Of a stretch of DNA of 64,000 nucleotides, positions 39,828-51,790 are shown in pieces. The stretch lies in contig NC_087071.1 of the NCBI RefSeq assembly GCF_963678635.1, positions 11,051,088 to 11,115,087 of the forward strand, read 5' to 3'. Position 1 is the stretch's first letter; each line of letters opens with the position of its first letter. Source of the stretch: Symsagittifera roscoffensis. Taxonomy: Eukaryota > Xenacoelomorpha > Acoela > Convolutidae. The notes below the pieces were generated by a model. It was not told where the DNA came from and made no database searches. It worked only from the letters and a program-made list of their open reading frames with translations. A program made the translations under genes and the position numbers.

Positions 39828-42800
39828 TCAGCCTATACTTAAGTAATATTTCTTATGCAGATATACTTGTATACTCGTATCAGAGAATATCACCTGTACA
39901 AGCGCGTACAATTCCCGAGGATGTAGTCTTCCTCTGTTTGGATCGTACACTGGAAGCGAGAGCTCCTTCACGTTCATTTCCACGAGGAAGTCCCTCAGCC
40001 TCGTCAAGGACAAGACTAGGTTCTCTGGGTCCACGTGCTGCTTCTCCGTCGCCCTCGTTACCAAGAAGCATAGGTATTTTCCCGGTATCTGCGACGCCGC
40101 CGGAGGTAAGGCCGCTACGCCCCCTATCCCTGGTCTTTGCTTCCAAAGGAATTCCACGTTTTTGTATTCTGTCTTAAAGTCTGCCGCTAACGCTGTCCTA
40201 AAACTCATGTCGCACATGTTCTATTTGTGAGCATGAACTCACTGTCTGTTAGTATTATGTTACTTGAATATTCATTTGGTAGGTTAAAATATGACTCAAC
40301 TACCCTGCCTATGTCAGGTTTCTCAGGTTCTTCGCCTGTTTCTGCTTCTAAGTGTTTCTCTTGCTATTCTTAATTTTTTTATTACCAAGTTTTCATTGTG
40401 GGTAAATCCTACCCCCACTCCCCGGACAAAAATATCCATCGACGTCCCCGTCGATCGCATACCGGGTATCAAGTCGAGGTTTGAAGCTGGAATGAGTAGT
40501 CGTCCTTCCTGGGCAGCCCAGGAAGGATCATCTCGTTCGATCTTGATGTATTTCATGCTTTCACGATCTACGTCTTGAATCGTGACACTGGTCTCCTCAG
40601 GATCCGAGGTCGTTTCATTCAGCCACTCTAAGACACGCAGGTTCGTCAAGTCATGTTCATATGACTGCTGTTGCTCGTCGTCGAATTCTACCTCGGGTTT
40701 CGACCAGTCGTCAACCCACTCATCGTCGTGATCATCGACTATGTCAATGTCTTAGGACACAGTTATTTCCTCTAGACCCACTACTTCCTCCACTATCTTC
40801 TTCAGATCTATCCTGTCCACTACAAAGTCGTCACCGTAAGAATTGTATTTCTTTCTTGGTCTCGTCCCTTCCTTCTGACGAGTCTGTATCGTGAACGGAA
40901 GATCCGGTACCAAGTTCTTGGGAACCTCTTTCTGTTCGGGATCCTGCCAATCTTTCTCTGCGTAGGGTAAAGTTTCATCGTCCGCTTCGATCTCCTCGTT
41001 TGGATCCAGGTCCAGCGGTGTATCCGTACCTTCCTCTACGACTTCGTTTCCATCGTTCTTCTCCCTGGTGCCCTTGTCATTGACCTCACAAGCAGGATTC
41101 ATCATTAGATAATCCCCTTCTTCCATGTCTGCAGGTATACACCAGTCTTCTGTCGATGGATTGTGTGGCTTGATGTTCTCGTAGTGGGCGGCTCGGCCAG
41201 TAGTCAGTCTATAAAAGCGTCCCTCCTGGTGCACCTCTGTAGTCATGAAGGGTCCCCTCCATTTTTTTAGGAGCTTTTTCGTCCCTTTCGGTGGTATAAC
41301 GTTCTGAAATACCCATATGTAGTCTCCCATCGAGTAAGCCTTTGCACCAGCTGCTTTCTTGTCGAATCTTTTCCTCTGCCTTGCCTGTGCTTGCTGAGTA
41401 TTTCGTCTACACAAATCGTTCAACTCCTGTTGGCGTCTGATCACATCCCTCACGTAGACCTGTGGGGACGTTTTCTTTCCCTCATACTATGGGTAGAAGA
41501 ATGTCAAGGGTAAAGACTTCTCGTGTCCCGTCAGCATCATGTGTGGACTGACTCCAGTGGTGGAGTGTTGCGCGCTATTATAAGCTCCCATCACCTGTGG
41601 AAGGTGTCTGTCCCAATCGGTCATGTACCTGGAACAATATACCCTCAGCATCGACACTAACGTCCTATTCTGTCTTCTCGGGGGGTTTTACGTGGAGTGA
41701 GCCTGAGCGACCTGTGACCGTCTCATAAGCTCTTTCGTAAGCTCGCCTACGAAAGCTGTTCCCTTATCCGATTGAAACGTCATCGGACAACCATGTCTTG
41801 CTATCCACGTATTGATCAGGTGATCGCATGTCTCTTCCGCCGAGGCAGTTGTGCAGGGCACGGCCTGTGCATACTTCGTAAAATCATCTATCATGACCAG
41901 CACCTGATTATAACCATTGTCTGTCATGCATATCTTTTGGTGATCTATCTGCACCACTTGCGGTTTGACTTGTACCGTTTTATCCAATAATGAGAGGCTG
42001 TTTATGTTCATGCGGGAGAGTTCTTGCTGGACCAGCTTCGAGCGCAGCAACAGATCCAAGGGGACCGGGTCCTCCTTGGATAGGATCTTTATCTTGGCTG
42101 CTTTCTCTACAGGTAACTCAGGGTGCCCTGGAATTGGATGTCCAGACTTATCCAACCACCTTGTTAAGGGAAGCGCTTCATAGGTTTCTTTGTCCAGAAA
42201 CGAGAATCCCTCCATTATTTCCGCCTGATTGGCCTGCTTCTGCTCCAATCTTTCATAGAACTCAGTTTTCTTGCTGAGGCTGTCAGCATTCTGGTGTTTA
42301 TCATGCATCCTATGTTCGATTATCATATGGTAGCCATCCAATCTTACCATCCATCTACCAATATAACTCTGATCCATCGAGTAGGTTTTCAACCAGGATA
42401 ACGCTCTGTTTTCCACGCGTAACTTGAAGGGAGCGCTCCCCAAGTATGCACGGTACTTTTCCACGAAGGTGACTACTGCAAACATTTCTGCTTTTGGTGC
42501 GCCATATTTCATCTCTGTGTCACTCAAGACCTTGCTGCCGTATGCAATGGGACGGAGAACTGTTCTTCCGTTCCATTCTTGCTTTTGATGCAAGATTCCT
42601 GAGATGGCCACCACCGATGAGTCTGTGTCGAGAACATACATACCCTTTTCTGTAGGCATGCCCAGCACTGGCGCTTCGCACAGTTCCCGCTTTATGTTCT
42701 CGAAAGCAACCTGTGCCTCATCGTTCCATTCGAACTTTTTCCCCTTGTTGCGCATCAGCTTCTGCATCGGGTACACCTTGTCCGCATATCCTTTTATGAA

Positions 42801-45800
42801 TTCCCGGTAGTAATTGGCAAACCTTAGGAAGCTCAGGAGCTGTGTGTCCGTTCTGGGGGCTTTCCATGTCAACACTGCTTTCACTGCTTCCGGGTCCGGC
42901 CCCACACCATGCCTATCCACCATTCTTCCCAGGTACTTGATCGAATCCCTAAGGATTTCACATTTTGATGGTTTGCATTTCAAGCCTGCTCTTTTCATAC
43001 ATCCAAAGACCTCATCGAGCCGATCAATGTGATCCTCCAGGGTCGGTGTCGCTATAACTACGTCATCCACGTAGCACATCAAGAGATTCCCGTACTTTTT
43101 GGTCACTCCTGTCAAAGCCTGGGCCATCAGCCTTTGAAAAGTTGCTGTTGCGTTGCACAAGCCGAAGGGCATCCTCTTCCACTGGTACAGCCCCAATTCG
43201 CACGCGAATCCGGTTTTCTCTCTATCCTTCTTCCGCAGAGGAACCTGCCAGAAGGCAGAACCCAAGTCCAATGTGGTGAAGAACTTGGCGTCACCAAGCT
43301 TAGAGAGGCTCTCGTCTACTCGAGGTATCGGGTACGCATCTTTTATTGTTACCGCGTTTAAGTAACGAAAGTCGCAACAAAATCTAAGCTGCCCCCTTTC
43401 TTCTTCGCCCTTACTACCCCGCAAGCCCACGGCGGTTTCGAGGGTTCTATCATGTCGTATTCAAGCAACATTTCTATTTCCGCTCGGCACGCTTCCGATT
43501 TGTGTGGCGTCATTCGTCTTGCGCCTTCCCTATGGGGAACGGCGCCCTCCTCAAGTTCGATTTCCTGTTCGACGAAATTACAGCAACCGATATCCGCCTT
43601 ATGTTTTGAAAATACATCTGCGTTCCGATTTAGGAGGTCCCGCAATTTTTCGAAATCTCCCTCACCTATTTTCCCTTATAAATGTTCTATCTCTGGCAAA
43701 ACCGGTTTGTCAGATTCTAGTTCATATGACGAGGGGCGTTCCGGAAAATTCGAGCAGCTTGATAAGCCGTCGTCCGTTTCGGATTTCATTGAAAACAATT
43801 TATGAATAGATTTTAATTCATTAATCCTCTTTAAAAATTTATCTTTATTGGCATGATAAGGACAGTCATTCACACTGTGTTTCTTCAAGTTTTGTGTCTC
43901 CTCATAGTCGGTCCTCATCGGTAATGCGTAGCCAAGCTTCTTTCCACGCTGGATTAAAACCGTGGTGTCCAGTGTGTTCAATAACTCACTGACACACAGT
44001 CCGTTTCGCGTTACCGAGAAGCTCCGGCATAAAATCACCGAACTCTGACTATTTGGATTCGGTACTAAGCAAACCTGTTTACCATCACTTAACGAATTCA
44101 AATTTCTCATTCTAAAAATTGCCACCACAGCTTGTCCTGGCTGTAGTTTTACCTTTCTATCTAAAAAAATTGGTACCTTGTTTTCGTCTGTTTTTATCCT
44201 ATTAATTGGTTTCTTAACATACTTCCGGTCCGGGTTTCTAATCCTTATCAGACCGTTGTTTAAGTCTATCATCACGTCAAAATTCCTGACAAAATCTCCG
44301 CCCAAGATGAATTGGTCGGCGTCGTCCAAACTCTCTACCACCAGGAAGCTCATCCAAAGATCCCGTCCTCCCATGTGGAGGACCGTTATTGGTGATCTTC
44401 CGGCTACGTAAATAGCTCCTCGATTGGTGGCGGCCAGTCGGAGATTCGTTGGAATTAGATCTTCCCGCGTGAAGCCCATTCTTTCCCAAGTTTTTATCGG
44501 CATCACACTCACTACCGCTACTGTGCCCAGAAGCCATGTGACTCCGATTTTTGTTCCGTTGGTGTCGAGCAGATGTGCGGTCACATTTGCTTCATACCCA
44601 ATGTGTACTGCGTCTTGTTCCATCATGGCGTCATGCCTATCCTGCGGACTTTGAGTTCCTCCTCACCCAAATAGATCTGCCCCATTTGGTCATCATCTGT
44701 TGTTACATAAGTCCTGGTGTAGATACTGTTTCCATCCACGTTCAGCATCACTTGATACGGCCCATATACCTCTAGGTAGCGTCCATGAAGTTTCTTCATG
44801 CGAGGGCCACCCGTCGTTAGTAGTGTTCGCACAGCTCTCGACTCGGTGCGTGGCTCCACCTGCCTCAGATAATCTGCATATGTGTCCAAATGCATCAAAA
44901 TGAACTCGGATGGTTCACTCAGATTTCTGATCACCTGGTGTCCAGCCACTGAGATTATCGACTGTATCTTGCTTCCTTGCAGCACCATGCCGAACCTCTG
45001 ACCAGAGATCACATTAAGTTTCATGCTCAAACTGCTTGGTTCTTCGTTTCTTCGAACTACGTTGCTTCGAAGGTATTCAGTTGCTCCTGAAGTTTCTCGT
45101 TTTCCAGTTCAAGTTTCACTTTTTGTTCGATATCTTTCGTCACCAGTTCCTGCTGCACTCTATTTAGAGCATCCCTCGCGGCTGCCTTATAATCGATCTT
45201 GAAGTCATCAGCCGCAGTTGCTGGTTCCGGTTCACGTGTTTCCTCTGTTACCGCTTGCATTTTCTTTGCCGCCAACTCTTGAGGTTTATCCTTTCTGCGT
45301 GCCTCCACTTCACTCAACAGGCGAGCCTTGCTGGCTTTCACTCCTGACAAAGCTTCTTCATGCCTTGGATGCTTGATGTCTGCCACTGCATCCCAGAATT
45401 GCGGACAATCTGATTTAAAGTGACCTTCCAAGTTGCAAAAGAAACACCCTGGGCCGAATTTCGCAATTAATCCTCTCATGAAATCCTCATGGTCCATTTC
45501 TGACGCATCTTCGTCCTCGAGGCTAAAACCTATTGCTTTCATGCCTTGTTTGTAAGTTGGGCATGCTGACACATGATGGTCCGTTGAACTGCAATTTGCA
45601 CAAGAGCATCTCTTGTCCATATCATCCCTCGGTTTGTACCAATTGTTCCCTTGGTTTGCTGGTCCGTTGTTAAAACTGCCATAACTGTTGTTGTAGTATC
45701 CAGATCTCGAAGGAGGTTTCAACAAAAGATACTCTGGTTGATAGTGGTGTGTATTGCGTTGGTAGCATCGTTCGAAGTTCATCATTCTTCACACCATCGA

Positions 45801-47948
45801 TGAATTTTGAGGCTACGGCCAGATTCATCCTTCGGTTTGACTCATCCGGTTGGCTGCGTCTTCTCAGCATTTCCAAGTCATCGAGAAACTTGTCTATCGT
45901 TTCATCTTCTCGTTGCCTTCATTTCTCGAAGCGCATCATCGCTTGGTGCCCCTGCACCCCTGATCCGAAACGGTTTAACAAGATTTCGAAGATTTTCTTA
46001 GCTGTGTCACGCTGATATTCTTGGCCATGACACAGTTCAGGGCTGTCCCTTCCAAGTTGCTGGTGAGCGCACTGCATTCCTGTCTCTCCGACAAGTCCTC
46101 TTCCTCGAAATGCAGCTTCATTACCTCTATCCAGGTATCAATACAGCCATCAGATTCGTCTTTATAGCATCTTGGTTTCTTAAAGACTCTTCTGGACTTC
46201 TCACTGCGTTCATTGGTTCTGGATAACCTTGTAAGGAATGTCTACAAAGACCTGTTTAGGGGTTCAAATGCTGTGGCCATTGCCGTAGCATCCCTTGAGT
46301 GTCCCGCCTGAGTGTCCTCACACCTTGTCAAAGGCTCCGTATGAGGTGCATCCCTGCAATCCGAATCGCCGTGAGTATTTCCCGCTTGGCCCACATGACT
46401 CCTCCCAGGGCTTGCATGCCCCCTGTTACCGGAATCACTTCTCCCAGTCGCATGTGTGCCTTGCGTTGGTCGTTCATTAGAGGTCTGTCTGTTCCCCGTT
46501 GAACTTGCTCCACTGTTCGGGCCCCATGTTCTATTACCCCTTTTGGCATAGCCTGATGAACTGCCCCTGCCTCTAGTGGATCCATATGTCTTCCTCTTTT
46601 GATGTTCATTGAAGTTCACCCTCGGCTCCCTGCTGGGACCTCCCGAGTTCGGTTCTCCTTCTTTTGGTCCACTCTTGCTGCTTAGTAGCCCGTCCAACCT
46701 ATCCATGATAGCCTGAGTTCGCCTCTCCATCATCGCGTCTATCTTTGTATCAAGAGTCCCAAGAGACTGCTCTTGCTGAATTCTTAACTTTTCCATATCA
46801 TCTCTTAAGCGTAACTCTCGCTGTTCCGCTTCTCTTGTCATTCGCGACAAGTTCTTCGCCATATGCTTGTCCGTTGTTTCTTTCAGGCGTTTTTCGCTCC
46901 TGCCAACTTCTTGTCTATTGCGGTTTATTTCTTCCCGCAGACTCTCTCTTTCATTGTGAACTGCCTTTTCTAGTTCACTCATTCTTATAGACATCTGTTC
47001 ATTTTGTTCTCCTAAACTGTCCACTATGTTGTTTAAGGCTTCTTCTAGTGCTGCCCCGTTATCCACGAGTGGCGTAACTAGTGGCGGTGTAACCCTGTTG
47101 GTCCCAGGTAGCTTCGTGCTGGTCGAGATCCGGGCCTTGACTCACTGCCTCGACGTCATTTCATTATCCACCTCAGGATCCGCCAATGCGTTGCCTAGCC
47201 CTCTGTTTTTACTCTCTCCAGTTTGCAGCTCTGAATTTGTCATAATCGCGAAGTCTCTTGACTAGCCCGGTGTGTTTACCTCTTTGCTTATCGTTCTCAC
47301 TACACCAAATTTGTCCATGGTTCCAGTCTCTCTTCCGACGTATGCCTCATTCTCCTGGGTCGAACTATTGAGGCTGACTTGAGATCCAAATTCCACTTGC
47401 TCGTCTTCGTCTTCCTCCTCCTGGGATTCACCTTCATTTCCTGCGCCCCCTCCCATGGTGAATGGAAAGATGTTTCCTAAGGTGTTCCTCATTCTTTCTG
47501 AGAACGATGATGACGTTGTTTGTTTCTCATTTCCGCCTGCCATCATAGTGTTGTCTGCCGGTATTTCAGTTGAGATGTCGGACAGTTCCCACATCTCCTC
47601 TCGATCCAATGTCCCGGTGGAAGTGACAAAATCATGGCCTTGTTCTACCGGAGTAGATTCACTCGCCAGCCTTCTTCCTCTCCCATCCAGTCCAGGTACT
47701 TCCTCGTTGTCATTAATGACTTGGTCTGTATTGACCTCCACTACCAACTTTTTTTTTCTCTCTTCTGAGGTCTTCTGACTTCTTGTTTCAACCATTCTGC
47801 CTGAAACCGTCTCCCCTTTGTCTGTCCGGGATCGTCTGATCCAATCCACAAAAGGATAAGGATCGGTCATCTTTTTTCTTTGCTTCTCAGGAATGAATTT
47901 CCTAGAGCTATTACCTCGTTTAGGTATCCTTGATTTGTCTAGACTCAT
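39828..47948 (-). pseudogene. Gag-pol polyprotein with macro-like C-terminus (copy C, broken)
   Basis: In order from 47948: gag N-terminus with a conserved FSERM motif; coiled-coil region (46250-47066); capsid (45880-46240); two CCHC knuckles (CANC...H...C and CFFC...H...C, each CX2CX4HX4C); aspartic protease; RT (YVDD); RNase H; integrase; linker; macro-like domain (39828-40217). Breaks include stops near 47262, 46242, 43676 and 40752, and frameshifts in capsid, near 44625, and a one-base loss near 43400. The protease DTG reads GTV (44525-44527 is the lost Asp codon). An in-frame deletion near 41955 removes the HHCC finger. A small replacement near 41690 removes the segment before the third catalytic residue. 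A short deletion near 40215 removes part of the macro-domain entry. Confidence 0.85.
40406..40453 (-). promoter_or_regulatory. 48 bp near-invariant block (copy C)
   Basis: This is the copy C version of the block at 189-236, differing from A only at its purine-rich edge (TAGGAT for TAGGAC). Confidence 0.5.
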
Positions 47949-48731
47949 TCTCTATTTGTCACTTCTTAATGCCTATACATTTAATTCGCTTGCTAGTGAT
48001 CTTATAGTTTGACTACCAATAATAATGACACAACACAGTAAATTCCACAAGATTGTATAAAACAGTGACCACGAATCCCTGTATGTTATCAGAGTACATT
48101 TTGTATACAATTTATTCACACTAATCGATTATCGGTCGTAAGATTTGAGTTCTAGCACAATATGATGTTATCAGTCAATTTAAAAGGTAGAGTACTCACT
48201 ATCCAATCAAGCACAGTTTATGTAGATTTAAAACCAAGAACAACAAAAAAATATATATAATGACAGAATATGGATGCCTCTACAAAAAACGTTTGTGTAA
48301 TGTACTTTTAGTCGGTCGCAGTACAAAAGTTGAACTTGTCTTTTAAATAAAAAGCTTTCCCTGCTCGGTGCTGCACCAAACAGACAAAATTTTGAAGGCA
48401 GTAATTTTCTCAAGTGGGCGTCTATTGCACCCACCGAGTACTGTGTTTTCTATCTGCCTTCGGACTGCCCGAGCTAGACCTACTAAAATCCGCAGGGCAG
48501 TCACTTTTCACAAAAACGTATTATGTTACAATCCACACCAATGAATCACGCTCTTTTTAGTTTAGACTTAGTGTCGCGAATATCCGAGTTCGGACCAGTT
48601 TTGTTTTGGTCTGTTTCTTATTGAAAGGCAAGTTACCAGTGCAGTCACTGATTCCTAGACTGTCTGCTAATAACCTGATACCTCTCACTTTAGTCTTTCT
48701 TCCGTCTACCTAAGTCCTTTAATAAAATAAT

Positions 48732-48948
48732 ACCCCTCCGGATTGGCACAAATAGGACCCTTCCGGATTAACAAAATGTAGACCCCTCCGGATTGGGACC
48801 CCTCTGAATTAGTTATTATAGGACCCCTCCGGATTCGGACCCCTCCTAATTTGAAAAAGTTTTTGACCCCTCCGGATTGGGAGCCCTCCGGTTTTGTAAA
48901 AGTAGCTTTTCGGAGATCTCCTTCTTTCAACCTATATCCCTCCGGATA
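48732..48948. repeat. Array of nine GACCCCTCCGGATT-type motifs
   Basis: Copies start near 48732, 48756, 48781, 48797, 48822, 48838, 48865, 48881 and 48936, with irregular spacing of 15 to 55 bases and small changes. In element sense the unit is AATCCGGAGGGGTC. The core is the same as the stem arm of the LTR and leader hairpins, but here single arms repeat without partners. Confidence 0.75.
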
Positions 48949-49581
48949 CGTTTTCCGATTCTATTTTGCTTTTTAGACTAACTAGGAAGGGTATGTAATT
49001 CTTTCCTAGACCCTTCCGGATTGAAGTTAAGCCTCTTATTTGACAATTCACACTAACGGTTAAGGGTCTTATCGCTCGCCTAACTTCGGCTCGATTAAGG
49101 TTTTTTTGTACCTTTAGCCTTCCCTTTTCGTCTAGACCAGCCTAAACTTACCTTATTCAACCGCTATTACCTTTTGGTAGAGGTATAAGGGCTTTTCTAA
49201 AAAAATTTATAAAACGTGAAGGGTCTACCCTCCCAAATTGGTGAATTTGCTAAAAACAATCTCAAAAAATTTTCACGCTTACTTTTTTTTTGAAAAACTT
49301 TTGTCCCTATCAGTAAGCTCAGCTAATTTTTGATCTATTGGTACCAAGATCAACTGGATCTGTTCAGTCGTCGAAAAGTCATTAGCCAAAACGTCTTTCT
49401 TCCAAACTCAAAAATTTTCTCTCTTATAGGTTCCGCCTAACACTTTCCTCAAATCTGGTCCTTTCGACCTAAAAATTATTGATCTGAGCTCAGAAGGCCT
49501 ATATTTTTCTAGTTCAATGCAAAAGACCCAATCTAAAACGCTTTAGTATAAAAAATATGCGAAAAACTATGCTACCTGTAC

Positions 49582-49646
49582 CCCTCCGGATTGATGAATC
49601 CACCAAATCAAACCCGTTAAGTTCGATTTCTCTGTAACTCGGAAGG
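49582..49646. repeat. Leader stem-loop with CCTCCGGATT arms (copy C)
   Basis: CCCTCCGGATT (49582-49592) partly pairs with AACTCGGAAGG (49636-49646), and AAATC/GATTT pair inside around a CGTTAA loop. The B leader has the equivalent at 26400-26466. The layout copies the LTR stem-loop at 12477-12541, but the outer stem is weaker. Confidence 0.5.
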
Positions 49647-50073
49647 CTTTCGGGTAGCGGGTTTTAAAACTTGTAGATTCACTAGTGGAAGTTGCCCGAA
49701 CAACTATTTTTACTGTTCTAACTAAAAAATTTCAAAAAAATTTCTGATTTTAAAATGTTTCGTACTATCAAAAATCGCGAAAATTCGGTTTTCGGTAACA
49801 AAATAGTTCCAACCACTTCTGAACTAAACTTAACTGGTTCTATCTATTATAGTAGTGCAGTTACGATGTAACACACTAACTAAGCGTTTTTTTCTGTTTC
49901 AAAAAATATCGATATCTCAAAAATCGCGACTTGTGGGGGGTTCAAAATATCGCTATTTTGACCCTAAAAACCGGTCGGTTTTCGTTGTTTTTCACTGAAA
50001 AACGATATAAGACTATTAATATAGGCTATATAAGTAATAATATTGGTAATACTATACCCCTCCGGGTTTGTTT

Positions 50074-50106
50074 AATATCCGAATTAAGGTGCTTAACTCG
50101 GATATT
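50074..50106. repeat. Leader stem-loop AATATCCGA/TCGGATATT (copy C)
   Basis: The sequence is identical to that at 26933-26965 in B. Confidence 0.6.
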
Positions 50107-50672
50107 CGCAGTTCGATGAAGGATCACTACAGTGCAGCACTGTCGAACCCCCCACAGATTACTATCCCACTTTTTTTGTCCAAAAGGGATACAAAACTTG
50201 TTAACGATACCCAACAGTCGATTGTTGTTGTCGTTGAGCCCCTTCTTGTTGCTCCTTGTACTGCTTGCCGGATCAGTCTTCTCCCAAGACCCTTCCGAAT
50301 TGAGCGCAAATCAGCTGACCCTTCCGGATTGAGCGCAATTTATCATTAACGTGCTTAAATGCTCAAATAACCCTACAGTACCAGCCTCACAAACGGGCTA
50401 CAAAACTGATCGTAACAATCCTGACTGTTATAAATGACTGTAACAACAATATATCTATCAGCAACAAACGGGGGGGTTGGATCACATCTTGTCTGGGGGG
50501 ATGATTTCTACTGATTTTTTCCTTTTTTACTGTTTTTGGTTTTTTCGGTTATTTTTTTATGTTTTTTGTTTTTCTTGGGTACTATATTACTTTTTGTTTG
50601 GTTTTTTATGTATCTTCAAGTGTTTTTGGTCACAAACCTCTCAGGAAACGAGGGAATGGCCGATCACCCCAC

Positions 50673-50737
50673 CCTTCCTGATTCGTGAATTTTCGGTCTT
50701 AACTAGGTTAAAAAGCTGTTCACGGTAATCCGGAAGG
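50673..50737. repeat. Leader stem-loop CCTTCCTGATT/AATCCGGAAGG (copy C)
   Basis: The outer arms pair with one G-U or mismatch, CGTGAA pairs with TTCACG, and the inner TTAAC-TAG-GTTAA is kept. It is equivalent to 27387-27451 in B, with compatible base changes in the arm. Confidence 0.65.
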
Positions 50738-50865
50738 CTTCCGCGTTCCGAACTACCCTTCCGCTCCGACGGTTTAGGCCTATTAATGGCGTTAATGTGA
50801 GCATCCGCTCGGCGCGGAGTGCTCGTTAACGGTTCTGCCGGTCATGATGTTAAAAAAGAATAATA

Positions 50866-50878
50866 CCCAGGAGCGCCA
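50866..50878 (-). promoter_or_regulatory. Candidate tRNA primer binding site (copy C)
   Basis: In element sense it reads TGGCGCTCCTGGG, about 12 bases after the LTR end, identical to B. Confidence 0.35.
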
Positions 50879-50890
50879 TAAAAACATCTA

Positions 50891-51153
50891 TGTAACATTC
50901 TCCCGGAAGCGACGGAAAATAAAACTTAGTCCTAAGACGACTGGCTAACGTCTAAACAGAGCTTTACATGCTTTTCACCGTCTCTACCAAGCCAGTACTT
51001 TCGATGGTCTTTTCTAACATCGGGTCGACAAAAAACGTTACTGCTTTCGGCTTCGGTCAAAACACTCAAATTAACTTAATTACATGCAGAAATAGTGAGC
51101 TCATGGCTGGGTCTCAGTATCCCCAGACGACGATGTCACTCCTAAAAACAGGG
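50891..51153 (-). repeat. Partial 5' LTR of copy C
   Basis: It starts TGTAACATTC and matches the 3' end region of the B LTR, with a short deletion near 50912, up to CCTAAAAACAGGG, where the gap begins. The rest of the LTR is not visible. Confidence 0.7.
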
Positions 51154-51353
51154 NNNNNNNNNNNNNNNNNNNNNNNNNNNNNNNNNNNNNNNNNNNNNNN
51201 NNNNNNNNNNNNNNNNNNNNNNNNNNNNNNNNNNNNNNNNNNNNNNNNNNNNNNNNNNNNNNNNNNNNNNNNNNNNNNNNNNNNNNNNNNNNNNNNNNNN
51301 NNNNNNNNNNNNNNNNNNNNNNNNNNNNNNNNNNNNNNNNNNNNNNNNNNNNN
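51154..51353. other. Assembly gap (200 N)
   Basis: Exactly 200 undetermined bases separate copy C from copy D. The round length suggests a scaffold placeholder, so the true distance, the rest of the C LTR and the 5' LTR of D are unknown. Confidence 0.99.
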
Positions 51354-51493
51354 AGCCTTGGGACACTAGCCTTGGGACAGTAGTCTTGGGACACTAGCCT
51401 TGGGACAGTAGTCTTGGGACACTAGCCTTGGGACACTAGCCTTGGGACAGTTGTCTTGGGACACTAGCCTTGGGACACTAGCCTTGGGACACT
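51354..51493. repeat. 14 bp minisatellite in the leader of copy D
   Basis: Ten head-to-tail units of AGCCTTGGGACACT or close variants (AGTCTTGGGACACT, AGCCTTGGGACAGT) fill 140 bases. Decayed TTGGGACA words continue at 51510, 51550, 51570, 51594 and 51616. The array starts at the gap edge, so it is probably longer. Confidence 0.9.
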
Positions 51494-51790
51494 ACTCTCA
51501 GGTCAGGGGTCTTGGGACACTGACGGAGTACTGGGACATTACCGAACAGTCTTGGGACAGGAAAAGGAAGCCTGGGACGGTACGAAGAAGAGTAGGGACG
51601 GTAACTGGAAGTCTAAGGACAGTATAAAAATTGAAGTAAAGTTACAACTGGAATTTTAGAGAACTGGAACAAGGTTTTTATCACGTTGTATATTTTCTTT
51701 TAAGAATTTGTTTCCACAAAATTTTTTATTCTTAGAATAGAATTGTATATAAAATAATACTGTAAATAAGAGCAATTGTAAATAGAAATA
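51494..51790 (+). other. Leader of copy D before gag
   Basis: Decayed minisatellite words give way to AT-rich DNA (51625-51790). No gene, LTR end or primer site is recognised here. Confidence 0.5.

Larger units (their letters stand above)
47949..50890 (-). other. Long structured 5' leader of copy C
   Basis: This 2.9 kb stretch between the LTR and gag has no credible gene. The LTR-side 1.9 kb matches the leader of B. The gag-side part (47949-48960) is found only here because B has lost it; it holds the motif array at 48732-48948. Stem-loops include 49582-49646, 50074-50106 and 50673-50737. Leaders this long and structured often carry packaging or translation signals; that is an inference. Confidence 0.65.
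29243..51153 (-). mobile_element. Copy C: near full-length giant retrotransposon, decayed
   Basis: C runs on the minus strand from a partial 5' LTR at 50891-51153, cut by the gap, through a 2.9 kb leader, gag-pol and ORF2 to a 3' LTR split by copy B. Its internal part alone is 21.1 kb, so a complete element would be about 23 kb. It is the oldest copy by nesting, and both genes carry many stops and frameshifts. Confidence 0.8.

Noticed and set aside
48706-48930. Minus-strand 74-codon frame with repeated GGV and EGSQSGG words
   Set aside because: It is only a translation of the GACCCCTCCGGATT array, and B has no matching frame.
48732-48948. CRISPR-like appearance of repeated short motifs
   Set aside because: Spacing is irregular, repeats are only about 14 bases, there are no uniform spacers, and the context is a eukaryotic retroelement leader.
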